64,000 bases of DNA, from assembly GCA_951812925.1 (NCBI GenBank), contig OX638368.1, forward strand, positions 67,666,569-67,730,568, given 5' to 3'. Below are positions 11,205-21,442 of the stretch, one piece after another. Position 1 is the stretch's first letter; each line of letters begins with the position of its first letter. The notes beneath the pieces are model-generated. The model searched no databases and had not been told where the DNA came from. It worked only from the letters and a program-made list of their open reading frames with translations. Source of the stretch: Calliopum simillimum (Eukaryota > Arthropoda > Insecta > Diptera > Lauxaniidae). A program made the translations under genes and the position numbers.

Positions 11205-11503
11205 AAATAAGTTGTAATGTATTTAGTTTTGTTTTATTTAATTTTTATTTAAAATTGAAATCATAAATTGGACGTTTGTCCTGAGCTATGTTAATAGTCT
11301 TTTTGTTTTACGAGTATTTTTCAATCTGAACAAATTTAAATAATTTTCTAAAACAAGATTCAAATATAAATTGATCGTAAAACATTGAAACAATTAAAGT
11401 AGAATATCATTTTCTTGCAAAGTGCTACGTCCGGTGCCTGTCAATAAGCCAAATGCAACGTCAGCACTACATGTTTGTTGGATGATGAAGTCTCGAGTTA
11501 ACT
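11205..11503 (-). repeat. 3' LTR of the gypsy-type element
   Basis: 299 bp, base-for-base the same by eye as 17138-17436. It abuts the TATA target duplication on its left and the polypurine tract on its right. Confidence 0.95.
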
Positions 11504-11513
11504 CCTCCTCCAC
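11504..11513 (-). other. Polypurine tract of the gypsy-type element
   Basis: GTGGAGGAGG on the coding (minus) strand directly precedes the 3' LTR, the expected primer site for plus-strand DNA synthesis. Confidence 0.75.
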
Positions 11514-12485
11514 TTAAATGGAGATCGTCCTCGATCTTCTTCAGCGCAGTTATGATAGCATCGCGAACAACAGCATGATTGCGATGTCTGGAGTAATATC
11601 TCTTGAAGAAGATGGCAATATTACGGATCGTAAAAATCAATAACTCAGTGCATCTGATTACTATGGGTTTCGAATTTACATCATCCCGAAACTTGTTGAT
11701 GTGCCACATATTTTTTAACATTCATCTCATCCAGGAATGGTAAACTTGTTGCTGCTGAGATGCATGAATCTTCCTTGAAATACCGCCATCTTCTTTGATA
11801 GTGGCATTAGCGTTGTTTATAACCGTCACTGAATCGAAATTGCCGGTTACGGTGACACAGTGTGCGAGACCTCCAGAAACCAGCTGTTATGCGCAGGTTG
11901 ACTTTCCCAAATCTTGGCAAAATGTTGTTATTTGGGATATCTTCCTTTTATCAACGGGGAGAACATGACTATTGCATTCGCCTACCACGTTGCCATCCTG
12001 GAAGTCCAGGATTCTTCCAGAGCGTAAAACAGGAAAAACGCTTATTTTCCTACATGCTAATCTTGGTTTTGGAATTTTGATTAAAAAGTACAATATTTGA
12101 TTATTCTGTAAAACCCTAACACTAGCTACTCCTAATATGTCTAATACGCTAACATTGGTGAGATGCTCATCTGTTACTAATTTTAAATTATTGTCTAGTT
12201 ACCGCCATAATTAAATTTTATAGATCCTTTTTGATCATTCAATTTCTTGCTAATAAAAACTCAAAAAGGTGTCCCGTGTCATTTCATGATTCTTTAATTT
12301 ATTTAATTATGCCTGTATTTTTGTATTTATCTAAATTTGAACATTTTCTCATTGTTATTAAATGTATTGTATGTCAGCGTCGTAAAGGTCAGGATTAGCA
12401 CAAATAATATCCTAAAGAATTAAAATTATAATAGATGAAATAATAAAATGTTTTATGAAAATTGTAATAAATGAAATAATTATAA
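11514..12485 (-). pseudogene. Env-position segment, degraded
   Basis: About 970 bases separate the pol stop from the 3' LTR. Errantiviruses carry env here, and full-length env genes are about 1.4 kb. Only short minus-strand frames remain (11467-11721, 84 codons; 11887-12093, 68 codons). Neither shows a recognisable signal peptide, furin site or transmembrane anchor. I infer a truncated, decayed env or a lineage that has lost it. Low confidence because direct protein similarity could not be tested. Confidence 0.35.
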
Positions 12486-12490
12486 ATGTT

Positions 12491-15400
12491 TTATTTAAGA
12501 TTGTCTTTATGGACCACCCTCCCTTTTATAAGAACTGTCGTCCCTAGATCTGCTTCTACTTTTTCTTCCACACACAAAGGCGTAAGCTTATTTCCTAGCC
12601 GCCTGTTAGTTTTTACTAATACCGTTTCCCCTACTTTGAAAGATTTGTATTTCCTTTTCTTATTCTGACCCTCTAGGAGTATTTCTTGTGCCTTTTCTAC
12701 TTTGTTCCTAATTTTGGCGTTAAATTCTGGTGACGATGCATGGATAACCTCTAATGGTTTTTTGTTCGTCACTGAGTGTACCGTTCTGTTGTATTCTATG
12801 GTTGCCAGTAATATCAAGTCAATCGTACTTTCAATTTTTTTGTCTATTTTAAGGCATCTTGCAATCTCTAATAAGGTGCTATGGAACCTCTCTACTTGCC
12901 CGTTTGACGTACTGTGCAATGGTGGCGCATTCGAAACCTGAACATTGTACTGACTTAGTAAAGTCTTTATGGTTTCGGAATTGAACGAAGCTTCATTGTC
13001 ACAAAAAATTGTTTTTGTGTCCGAAAATATATTTAATAGTTGTAAAATGGGGTATTTTACGTCTAGAATCGTTCGGGAGGCTATGGGTTGCACTATGGCG
13101 AATTTCGAGAACTTGTCAATGCATGTTAAAAAATATTTTTTATCAGTGGAGAAGATATCGATATGCAGTATCTCACCTGCATGTGAAGGTATGGGTGTCT
13201 TTCCAATCTCATGTCTTACAGGATGTCTGTCATATTTTGCCTTCGCACACGTTTTACAATTTTGAACAATTTCGTTTGCCAGTTTAGTCATTTTGGGGAA
13301 AAAGTAATCAAGCATTATTTGTTTAACGTTCTCCTGGGCTGCTCTGTGCGCTCTATTATGCTCTGCTAATACTATCTCTCTTTGTTCATTTTCATCGAAT
13401 ATGTCGGTCACGAATAACTTTGAATAAAGGAACCTTACCGCTGGAAATAACTCAACAAGTCTATGTTGTATAAAAGCTAGGATTGGTAGCTCGCAATGGA
13501 TTGCATTAACTACGTCAGGCTTAACAACATCCACGATCATTCCCATTAGGGTGTCCCTACTTGAAAAACGTACAATGTGCCTACTCTTTTTCTGGTATAA
13601 AATGTAAGTACTTGTAGAGGAGTTATTGTCTTCTTCTATGACAATCTGATTTGCATAGCAATTTATTGGCTTATCCGTTGTTTCTATGGTGTAGGTAAGT
13701 GATTCCTCACTATGAACAGTGGCAGCAACCGAAAAGGTGTGATCGTCCATTGCATTAATGTGTTGCCGTGACAATGCGTCAGCGACATTGTTCTCTTTTC
13801 CTGGTTTGTAAATTATGTTAGCGTTGTGCTCGTCAATAAATGCTTTCCACCGTTTGATTTTTGCATTTGGGTTTCGGTCTGAAACAGCAAATGTCAGAGG
13901 CTGGTGGTCAGTAAAAATGTTTAAAGTCTTCACCCCGTACAGGTAATTCCGGAGGTTTTTTAGTGACCACACTATAGCCAAGAGTTCTCTCTCATTTGCC
14001 GCAAAATGTGTCTCATTGTCCCTTAAGGATCGAGAGATCATAGTAATGGGTCGGCCTTCTTGAGAAAGTACCGCCCCCAGTCCGGATGCTGAAGCGTCCG
14101 TGGTTAAATCAAAAGGTTTTTTGAAATCAGGATAAAACAACATTACGTCTTCTGAAATCAAAATGTTCTTTAATTTATTGAAGGTTTCAAGTTGTGGACC
14201 TTCCAACTTTATTTTTATTTTTTTAGACTGAGAGGCGCATACTTTTCCGTTATTCCCTTTTAAACAATCAGTTAGCGGTTTCGCTATCGAAGCGAAATCT
14301 CTGATAAAGCATCTATAATAACTGGCAAGACCCAAAAAGGACCGAATGCCAAATAAATTAGTTGGGACTTGGTAATTTTTTATGGCGTTCACTTTTTCAG
14401 GTGACGTCTTTATACCGCCCCTGGATACTATGAATCCGAGGTATTCTACGCTTTCCTTAAAAAAGCGTGACTTTTCCTCCGATACCCTCATATTAGCTTC
14501 ATACAAGTTTTTTAAAACCCAGTCAATATGTTTTAAATGTTCTTCCTTTGATTCCGAAAAAATAATTACGTCATCGACGCAAACATAACAGATTTTTCCT
14601 ATTTGTTCTCTCAGGACGTCATCTATCGCCCTTTGAAAAATACTTGGGGCATTTTTCAGCCCAAATGGAAGCCTACAAAATTCATACTTTCCGTTATTCA
14701 CGGAAAAGGCTGTCTTTTCCCTATCCTTTTCGGCAAGCTCTATTTGGTGAAATCCTGATTTTAGATCAAGGGTAGTGAAATATTTAGCCTTGCCCATATT
14801 TGATAAAATAATTGAAATATTTGGTATGGGATATTTATCAACAGTTTTCTGGTTGAGCTTTCTAAAGTCTATTACCAAACGTTTCTTTTTATTTCCTAAG
14901 TCATCCGTTGCTTTTTTGTCAACTACCCATATTGGGCTGTTATAAGGTGATCTGGATGGTCTTATTATTCCATTTGTTAGCAGTTGCTTTATTTCGTCAT
15001 TTACGAAATCTGCAACACCCATCGGATATGGGTAAAGTTTTGAATAAACCGGTTCATTGTCAGTACGTATAGTAGCAACAGTGTTAATGTTGTAGGGAAG
15101 ACTCTCGTTTGCATCTGCAAAAACCTTAAATCTCTTTTTAATCATGAGTTCGAAATTCTGTTTTAAGTCAGGGGGAACACTAACATCATCAATTTTCATA
15201 AAATTAACATTTTTGCATTTGGCAAATTCTAAGTTCTCTGATCCAGCGTCATAATTAAGCGAACCATTTTTCAAATCAATTTTTGCATTTATCTCAGTGA
15301 GAAGGTCTAGACCTATAATACCATCAAAAGCGCTCAAGGATGGCAGGATGAAGAAAGGCGATTTTCTGTTAAAAAGGTACATATAGCATTTTTCTACAAT

Positions 15401-15577
15401 GTCACTGAAACCGTGTATTGATTTCACTGAGAAAGGGCACTCTACTGTTATTATATGGTGTAGTTCGGGTAGTGGCTTGATGTAATTTTTCGAAGCCCCC
15501 GTATCTATTAAGAGTTTGATAATTCTCCCCGCTACTGTACGTTTGACGTACGGGAGCAGGGACTCTCCTCTAAAAAA
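12491..15577 (-). CDS. pol: Gypsy-type pol: protease, RT, RNase H, integrase
   Basis: The open frame runs from the frameshift site at about 15577 to 12491; from the first methionine at 15427 it is 978 codons. The protease active site LLIDTGAS lies just upstream of that methionine, so translation must come by -1 frameshift from gag. Reverse transcriptase shows LDLKSGFHQI and VCVDDVIIF near residues 220 and 285. RNase H starts at TTDASASGLGAV. The integrase zinc finger (H..H, C..C) is around 690-735 (CKTCAKAKYD). The integrase core has aspartates in HIDIFST and FCDNEASF and glutamate in NGQVERFHS. No stop or frameshift breaks it, so pol may still be active. Domain order protease-RT-RNase H-integrase is diagnostic of Ty3/gypsy. 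Confidence 0.93.
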   Translation of the reverse strand, partial: FFRGESLLPYVKRTVAGRIIKLLIDTGASKNYIKPLPELHHIITVECPFSVKSIHGFSDIVEKCYMYLFNRKSPFFILPSLSAFDGIIGLDLLTEINAKIDLKNGSLNYDAGSENLEFAKCKNVNFMKIDDVSVPPDLKQNFELMIKKRFKVFADANESLPYNINTVATIRTDNEPVYSKLYPYPMGVADFVNDEIKQLLTNGIIRPSRSPYNSPIWVVDKKATDDLGNKKKRLVIDFRKLNQKTVDKYPIPNISIILSNMGKAKYFTTLDLKSGFHQIELAEKDREKTAFSVNNGKYEFCRLPFGLKNAPSIFQRAIDDVLREQIGKICYVCVDDVIIFSESKEEHLKHIDWVLKNLYEANMRVSEEKSRFFKESVEYLGFIVSRGGIKTSPEKVNAIKNYQVPTNLFGIRSFLGLASYYRCFIRDFASIAKPLTDCLKGNNGKVCASQSKKIKIKLEGPQLETFNKLKNILISEDVMLFYPDFKKPFDLTTDASASGLGAVLSQEGRPITMISRSLRDNETHFAANERELLAIVWSLKNLRNYLYGVKTLNIFTDHQPLTFAVSDRNPNAKIKRWKAFIDEHNANIIYKPGKENNVADALSRQHINAMDDHTFSVAATVHSEESLTYTIETTDKPINCYANQIVIEEDNNSSTSTYILYQKKSRHIVRFSSRDTLMGMIVDVVKPDVVNAIHCELPILAFIQHRLVELFPAVRFLYSKLFVTDIFDENEQREIVLAEHNRAHRAAQENVKQIMLDYFFPKMTKLANEIVQNCKTCAKAKYDRHPVRHEIGKTPIPSHAGEILHIDIFSTDKKYFLTCIDKFSKFAIVQPIASRTILDVKYPILQLLNIFSDTKTIFCDNEASFNSETIKTLLSQYNVQVSNAPPLHSTSNGQVERFHSTLLEIARCLKIDKKIESTIDLILLATIEYNRTVHSVTNKKPLEVIHASSPEFNAKIRNKVEKAQEILLEGQNKKRKYKSFKVGETVLVKTNRRLGNKLTPLCVEEKVEADLGTTVLIKGRVVHKDNLK

Positions 15578-16788
15578 TTACATTGATCAAAGTCAATACT
15601 ATAAATTTCATCTACTTCGGTTGCTGCTGCCTGCGAATATTGAACAGAAGCTTGGGATTCGTTTTGGGTCTCTTGAGTCACATTATTAAGCCTCTGCGTT
15701 CTTGTTATATTATGTCTTTCAGAGTTGGTTGGCCTTTGTAACTGTTGCGTATTTTGCCTAGCAGACTGCCATGCAGCTGTTGTCTGCCGAAAACGGGATG
15801 AGGAGTCAACCTCCATTGGTTCCGTTTGATTTTTCTCTTTAGCATTGTTATAATCTTTGTGCTGATTTCTTGTAAAATAGGGGGTCTTTTGCTGTCCCTG
15901 ATATTCTTGCCTATTTTTACTGAACTTCGGTCGACCCTCTTGTTTATCATTTTTTGGCTCGTTCCGCTTTGCGAACGCTGTTGCAAAATTATACCTTTCG
16001 GTATTTGCTTCCGACTCTTGAGCCATTGCCAACGCACTTGGCAGGTCTTTCACTCCAGAGGAAAGTAAAATGTCCCTAAGCGGTCTTCGAAGGCCTGATA
16101 TAAAGGTACGCAGGGCATCGGCTCTCTGCTTTTCATTAACATATTTTGCAACGTCCCCCTCTAAAGTCATTGTGGATTTATTTATCAAAAGTTTTAGCTT
16201 TTTTTCTACTTCCTCGTAAAATTCTAAAACTGTAAGATCGCCCTGCCTCAATATATTTAGCTCTTATTCAAGTAGGTGCAACGACTTCTTATCTGCATAA
16301 GTGAAGTCCAACCTTGCAATAATTGCTTTGAAGTTAAGTGGTGTATCGAACGATGCCAACACAGAATCAGCCTGTCCCCTAACTTTATTTCTCATTATGG
16401 CAACCGCTTCATAATGACGCGTACTGCCGTTGTATTGTTCAAATAAGGCATACGCTGTTTGCGCCACCTGTCTCCATGAGACGTAATTTCCATTTTTGCC
16501 ATCGAATTCGGGCAAAGATTTGACTATATCGAGTGATTGGTCGCAATTTATGCCTGGAATAATCTTAATAGCTTCATACACCTCTACTTTAGCTGGCATA
16601 GATTGCGCTACTCTTTGATTTAAGGCTTCTAACTTTGCCTCATATTCTAATTTTTGTGCCAACAGAGCACCACCTATAACTTCATGAATGTAAGCAGTAA
16701 GATTTTCTTGACTCATTATGTCCTTTGTGCTGTCACAGATTTGTAAGTCTAAAAATAAATTTTCTAGTCCTTCGGTGCTACTCATCAA
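15532..16788 (-). pseudogene. gag: Gypsy-type gag with one in-frame stop
   Basis: Gag would form the particle core. Residues 1-174 (to 16264) include VKSLPEFDGKNGNYVSWRQVAQ and a capsid-like helical region. The frame then meets TAA at 16264-16266 and continues without a shift to 15532 (about 240 more codons: LRQGDLTVLEFYEEVEKKL, then a glutamine/asparagine-rich tail with PMEVDSSSRFRQ). The neighbouring residues (LHLLE, stop, ELNILRQG) suggest a glutamine codon CAA changed to TAA by one transition. I see no CCHC zinc knuckle, as in several 17.6-like elements. Alternatives are stop readthrough or an assembly error. Confidence 0.85.
15571..15577 (-). promoter_or_regulatory. -1 frameshift heptamer T TTT TTA at gag-pol
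   Basis: On the coding strand gag reads AAT TTT TTA GAG. The heptamer T TTT TTA is correctly phased for a -1 slip, after which the pol frame is open through the protease motif LLIDTGAS. This is the same heptamer class used by several retroviruses. A downstream RNA structure was not modelled. Confidence 0.7.
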
Positions 16789-17124
16789 GTCTCAGAGGTA
16801 TCAGAAAATATTTAAATTGCCCTTCTGCACTTAAGTCTCAAAAAAAAAAAATTAGCAAAATCAAAAACTCTTCATATGACACTAGTTATTTCCTAGTTGA
16901 ATTTTCGCATTTTAAACATTTGTTTACGTTTTTTACATATTCATTTAGTGATGAGCATTTCACTTACATTTTTTGCTCTCTGGTATTTAAGTATTAATGC
17001 GTCGATTTATTTTGAAAACTTTTTCCTGTTCCACTCTCCTAATGATGATCGGTTTACTGCTGCATCTTCTTGTTGAATTGAAGTCCGCGTTGTTGGTTTG
17101 CTTATAATTGCTGCTGGGTTTTTT
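16789..17124 (-). other. Leader between primer-binding site and gag
   Basis: About 335 bases of non-coding leader. I see no conserved element in it beyond A/T runs; packaging signals would be expected here but cannot be recognised by eye. Confidence 0.5.
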
Positions 17125-17138
17125 CCCGTTGGGCGCCA
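17125..17138 (-). other. Primer-binding site of the gypsy-type element
   Basis: TGGCGCCCAACGGG on the coding strand directly follows the 5' LTR and matches the 3' end of insect tRNA-Lys for at least its first 12 bases, as in gypsy. It overlaps the last LTR base. Confidence 0.8.
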
Positions 17139-17436
17139 AATAAGTTGTAATGTATTTAGTTTTGTTTTATTTAATTTTTATTTAAAATTGAAATCATAAA
17201 TTGGACGTTTGTCCTGAGCTATGTTAATAGTCTTTTTGTTTTACGAGTATTTTTCAATCTGAACAAATTTAAATAATTTTCTAAAACAAGATTCAAATAT
17301 AAATTGATCGTAAAACATTGAAACAATTAAAGTAGAATATCATTTTCTTGCAAAGTGCTACGTCCGGTGCCTGTCAATAAGCCAAATGCAACGTCAGCAC
17401 TACATGTTTGTTGGATGATGAAGTCTCGAGTTAACT
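17138..17436 (-). repeat. 5' LTR of the gypsy-type element
   Basis: 299 bp, identical by eye to the other LTR. On the coding strand it starts AGTTAACTCGAG and ends ACTTATTT. TATA follows at 17437-17440 as the duplicated target. Confidence 0.95.
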
Positions 17437-17450
17437 TATACACCCCCAAT

Positions 17451-18080
17451 TTACACACCAAATTGCTCAACCAACCGGGCACGCCGTCTCCGAAACACCT
17501 CTCGAGCATACTCATTCATCCGAGAGATTTGCTCACTAGAAGCAAGCACACCTCTAAGATCATACACTCCATTGACCTGCAAGATCCCCAAGGCCTCGTG
17601 ATTGCGAATATCCTCATAAAAAGGACAGCCGCACAACACGTGCAATGAGTCCTCAAGGACTGCCCCACAGTCGCATCCGTCGACCTCACTGAGAGTTCTT
17701 CGATGTAAAAATGCATTGAGGGACCCATGCCCCCTTAGCAGAAATCCAAGACAAAGGTTAAAACCAAAGTCAGGATGGTTTGCCACAAACGAGACATCCC
17801 CAATGAAGCCGTACGTCATTCTCCTTTTATCACTCGCATTCCATCTAGATGTTACACACTCACGCAACAAAGCTTTACGCTCCATCCGATTCATATCTCC
17901 AATATTAATCCCCATCAACCAGTCACTCACTGGAGGCAAACCCCTCCGTACTCCATAGGCAATACTGGATCGTATTACCTCCAGATCAAGAGGAACTGCC
18001 CCCAGCAACACCTGCAAGGCGTCGGTAGAAACCATACGACATACAGGCATACAAGCAATCAAAGTCACACGTTGAGTTCA
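17451..18080 (-). pseudogene. R1-clade LINE, C-terminal coding fragment
   Basis: Only the last ~205 codons of the ORF2 protein remain. The start near 18080 reads TQRVTLIACMPVCRMVSTDALQVL and GAVPLDLEVI, the region after the reverse transcriptase in R1-type elements. The end has the cysteine/histidine motif CDCGAVLEDSLHVLCGCPFY and then ERR/arginine-rich RRRRARLVEQF before the stop. That CCHC block is typical of R1 and relatives. The 5' side is cut off by the + strand LINE starting near 18085. The 3' side is separated from its UTR by the gypsy element. Upstream EN and RT are missing, so it is dead. Confidence 0.8.
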
Positions 18081-18084
18081 ATAA

Positions 18085-21000
18085 AGCATTCACATTCAGG
18101 TCTTAGGACCTGGCGTGCGGGCAGTTTCATCCACTAAAAACCCCCTAAAATCGCCGTGGAACAGCTACGCGTGCGAACTTGTTTGCGGGGTAGAGTCAAA
18201 CTTAGTAGCGAACTCCGTGCAAGGTCTGGCGAACCCACGGTTTAATTTAGCTATGGGGAAATGTTTCTCTTTTCAAATATTTCATGGACATTCCACAAAA
18301 TAAAAAAAGCAATGGACTGCACACCAACAAAAGTGCATAATGAGGCTTTAAATAGCCTTACTAACCTTACTTTAACTAACAGCTCAGCTCGTTCTAAAGA
18401 CAATGTATACTGTATGGTTCGTATATTGAGTAAACAACAAAAAGGTCTGAAAGTATGTCACATTAATGCACAAAGTTTAAAAAATAAGATTGACGAATTT
18501 AGATACATATTTGAGGGATCTGGTATGGATATAATTTGTATATCTGAAACATGGCTAAGCAAACACATCACAGATGGTTTATGCAAACTTCAAGGCTTCC
18601 GTATTTTCCGAGCAGATAGACAAGGTCATGCTGGTGGTTCAGCGATCTATGTGCGTAATAACATATCTTGTAAAATTGTTTGTACATCACCAACAAACAG
18701 CTTAATTGAATTTTTATTTGTTGCCATCAGTAACGGCTCCCAACAAATGCTTATTGGAAACGTTTATCGACCAAATCGCAACGTAGACACGTCAAGTCTT
18801 GTTAGCGTAATTGAAAATGTATCTCTGTCATACTCAAACATTTTAATTTCAGGTGACTTTAATAGCAACATTTTAAAAGAAAATCATTTAACCATAAGCA
18901 TGGAAGTCTTAGGCCTCTCTGCTGTAAACACGACAATTCCCACTCATTACACCATGTCTGCAAACACTTTACTAGATATTTTTATTGTTAACAATACCTC
19001 TAAGATACTTATGTATGACCAACTGTCAGTCCCATTATTCTCTAAGCACGACCTTATCTTCCTAACATATGATTTTCAGTTGCAGAATGAATGTCACACT
19101 TTCTGTTATCGTGATTTTAAACAAATAAATTATATAGCACTTGAGCATACAGCAAGAAATATTATCTGGCCGATTATTTTCAATATGACGTCGGTTGATG
19201 ACCAACTTAACTTTGTGCAAAATAACGTTTGCAGCCTTTTTGAAGAATTTGTGCCAATAAGAACAAAAATAATAAAAAATGATCAAAAACCCTGGTTCAG
19301 TACCGCTATTAAAAATCTGATGGTTCAACGTAATGCGGCCTACAATCATTGGAAGCGATATAAAACACCTGAGTCCTATGAGAGGTACAAGGAATTAAAA
19401 AGAAAAGTCGTCACTAAAATAAGGTCCTCCAAAACTATTTTCTACAATGAAAAATTTCAAACTGCTATAGGTAGTAAAAAAACATGGAAGGAAATCCGCA
19501 ATATAGGTATAGGGAAAACTTGCTCCAACCTTAGGAATGACCTGATTGAAGTTGACGAATTAAACCATAAATTTGTTGGCATTAATATTCCATTAGTCTC
19601 TAGTAACTCCTATACAGACTATACGGATGCTCTAAGTCAGGACATAATCTTTAGTTTCAGATGTGTTGATCAATATGACGTTCTTAAGAGCCTAATGAAT
19701 ATTAAATCTAATGCGATAGGTTTCGATGAGATACATCCGACGTTTTTAAAAGCTTTACTTCCGATTTTACTTCCTTATATCACTCATATATTTAACACGG
19801 CCATAACTGTATCTTCGATTCCCAAGGAATGGAAAAGAGCAAAAATCATTCCAATACCCAAATCAAGTAGTGAATATAGACCAATTGCCATTTTATCTTT
19901 CCTTTCCAAAGCGTTCGAACTTAAATTGAACTGGCAAGTTAGTGAATTTATTCACGACAATGGACTGTTAACGGATCGGCAGTCAGGTTTTAGATCTGGG
20001 CGTAGTTGTGTTACTGCAATAATAGATGTGACAGAACAGTTAAGAGTTGGCCTGGATAGTAACGAAATAAATTTTTTGATACTTCTAGATCATTCCAAGG
20101 CTTTTGATTGTGTTGATCATAACATCCTTTATACTAAACTAGTCAATATGTTTAATTTCACCACTACAGCTGCCAACCTAATTCTATCATATCTCACTGA
20201 TAGATCACAAGCTGTTTATGCTAACAATTCAATGTCAAATTTCTCCACCTCAAAAGAGGAGTCCCTCAAGGCTCTGTTTTGGCACCACTTTTATTTGTAA
20301 TTTACACCAATGACCTACCACCAAACCTAAAATATTGTAATGTGCATATGTATGCGGATGACGTTCAGCTATATGTTAGCTGTAATCGCAACACTATAAT
20401 AAATTGTGTAGCTGAAATAAATGAAGATCTAAATCGGGTGCTGAATTGGGCAAACAAAAACGGGCTGTGTCTAAACCCAACCAAATCAAAGTGTTTAGTA
20501 GTTAGCAAAAAGATTTTTGATATTTCTTCTATTCCTAAAATAGTCCTAAACAACAGCTACATTGAACTAGAAGAATCAGCAAAAAATCTCGGAGTAGTTT
20601 TTAATAGAATGCTGTCGTGGAACAACCATATCAGCTGTACTATTGGTAAAGTTTATGGTATGTTACGTGCGCTGTGGACAACTCAGTTTTTTACACCGGT
20701 AAGGGTAAGGCTTTTGCTTGCGAAAAGCTACCTACTGCCCACTCTTCTGTATGGGTGTGAAATCTTTGCTAATTGTGATTTTTCTATGAAGCATAAGCTA
20801 AACGTAATTTTCAATAATATAGCACGGTATGTCTTTGGATTAAGGCGCACAGACCATATCTCAACCTACGCTAAAAAGCTATACAACATGTCCTTTGAAA
20901 ATGTATTGAAACTTCGGACTCTACTGCTACTGCATAAAGTGATATACACGATGCAACCTTCTTATCTCTATAGCAAACTAACTTTTTCGAGATCTACTCG

Positions 21001-21396
21001 CTCGAAGTCTATAATTCAGATACGCCATTCTTGCTTGACATCCGAAAGACAATTCTTTATACACACAATACGTCTTTGGAACGCTCTGCCATCAAACTTA
21101 AGATCCATTCCCAACTTCGTGCAATACAAAAATAAACTGCTTATCCATCTAGCACAGCTGCAATAATAGGTTTTAGTTTAAGTTATTTTTTTGTAATTTT
21201 CACCAAATTTTTTTTATTTATTTTTATTTTTATATATTATTTCTATAAGTATGTGAACTATATCTAAAACTTGTATTTAATCATCTCATGTATTAATTTG
21301 TCGCCATGTGACTAGTACTATAATTATAAGATATATATCTTGTTGTGCTAGGAAGGAACTAAATAAATAAATAAATAAACAAAAATAAATAAATAA
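18085..21396 (+). mobile_element. CR1/L2-like non-LTR retrotransposon
   Basis: A single endonuclease-reverse transcriptase gene is preceded by about 175 bases of leader and followed by a short 3' UTR that ends in an (AAATA)n tail at about 21361-21396. No ORF1 or RNase H is seen. Short tandem-repeat tails rather than poly(A) fit the CR1/L2 and related groups; the exact clade is inferred. It inserted head-on into the R1 fragment on its left and abuts the LOA element on its right. Confidence 0.8.
18261..21166 (+). pseudogene. LINE endonuclease-reverse transcriptase with one frameshift
   Basis: The apurinic-like endonuclease spans about residues 65-290: CHINAQSL, ISETWLS, RADRQGHAGGSAIYVR, GDFNSN and FSKHDL, where SDH is normal. 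The RT follows from about residue 480: EYRPIAILSFLSKAFE, SGFRSGRSC, motif A LLDHSKAFDCVDH. The frame then breaks near 20250, just before motif B, and resumes in the next frame as GVPQGSVLAPLLF and the catalytic YADDVQLY. A carboxy domain follows (LLLAKSYLLPTLLYGCE). The two frames overlap at 20279-20300, so a single base loss explains everything. Apart from this lesion the gene is complete, suggesting recent death. Start codon choice (18261 or the internal ATG at 18312) is uncertain. Confidence 0.88.
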
Positions 21397-21442
21397 CCTT
21401 TCACTAGCTGACGGAGCACATGGTTCCGCGGCTAGTGACTCT

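Larger units (their letters stand above)
11205..17436 (-). mobile_element. Complete gypsy-type LTR retrotransposon, young insertion
   Basis: Two 299 bp LTRs that I read as identical (11205-11503 and 17138-17436) flank gag, pol and a non-coding or env-position segment, all on the minus strand. The target TATA is duplicated at 11201-11204 and 17437-17440, as is common for gypsy/17.6 relatives. A primer-binding site complementary to a tRNA-Lys-like 3' end and a polypurine tract lie in the right places. The LTR starts AGTTAACT on the coding strand, like gypsy. Identical LTRs mean little time since insertion, yet gag has one stop codon and no full env frame is present. Confidence 0.95.

Noticed and set aside
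17716..18137. Plus-strand ORFs over the R1-type fragment
   Set aside because: Antisense shadows of the clearly R1-like minus-strand frame.
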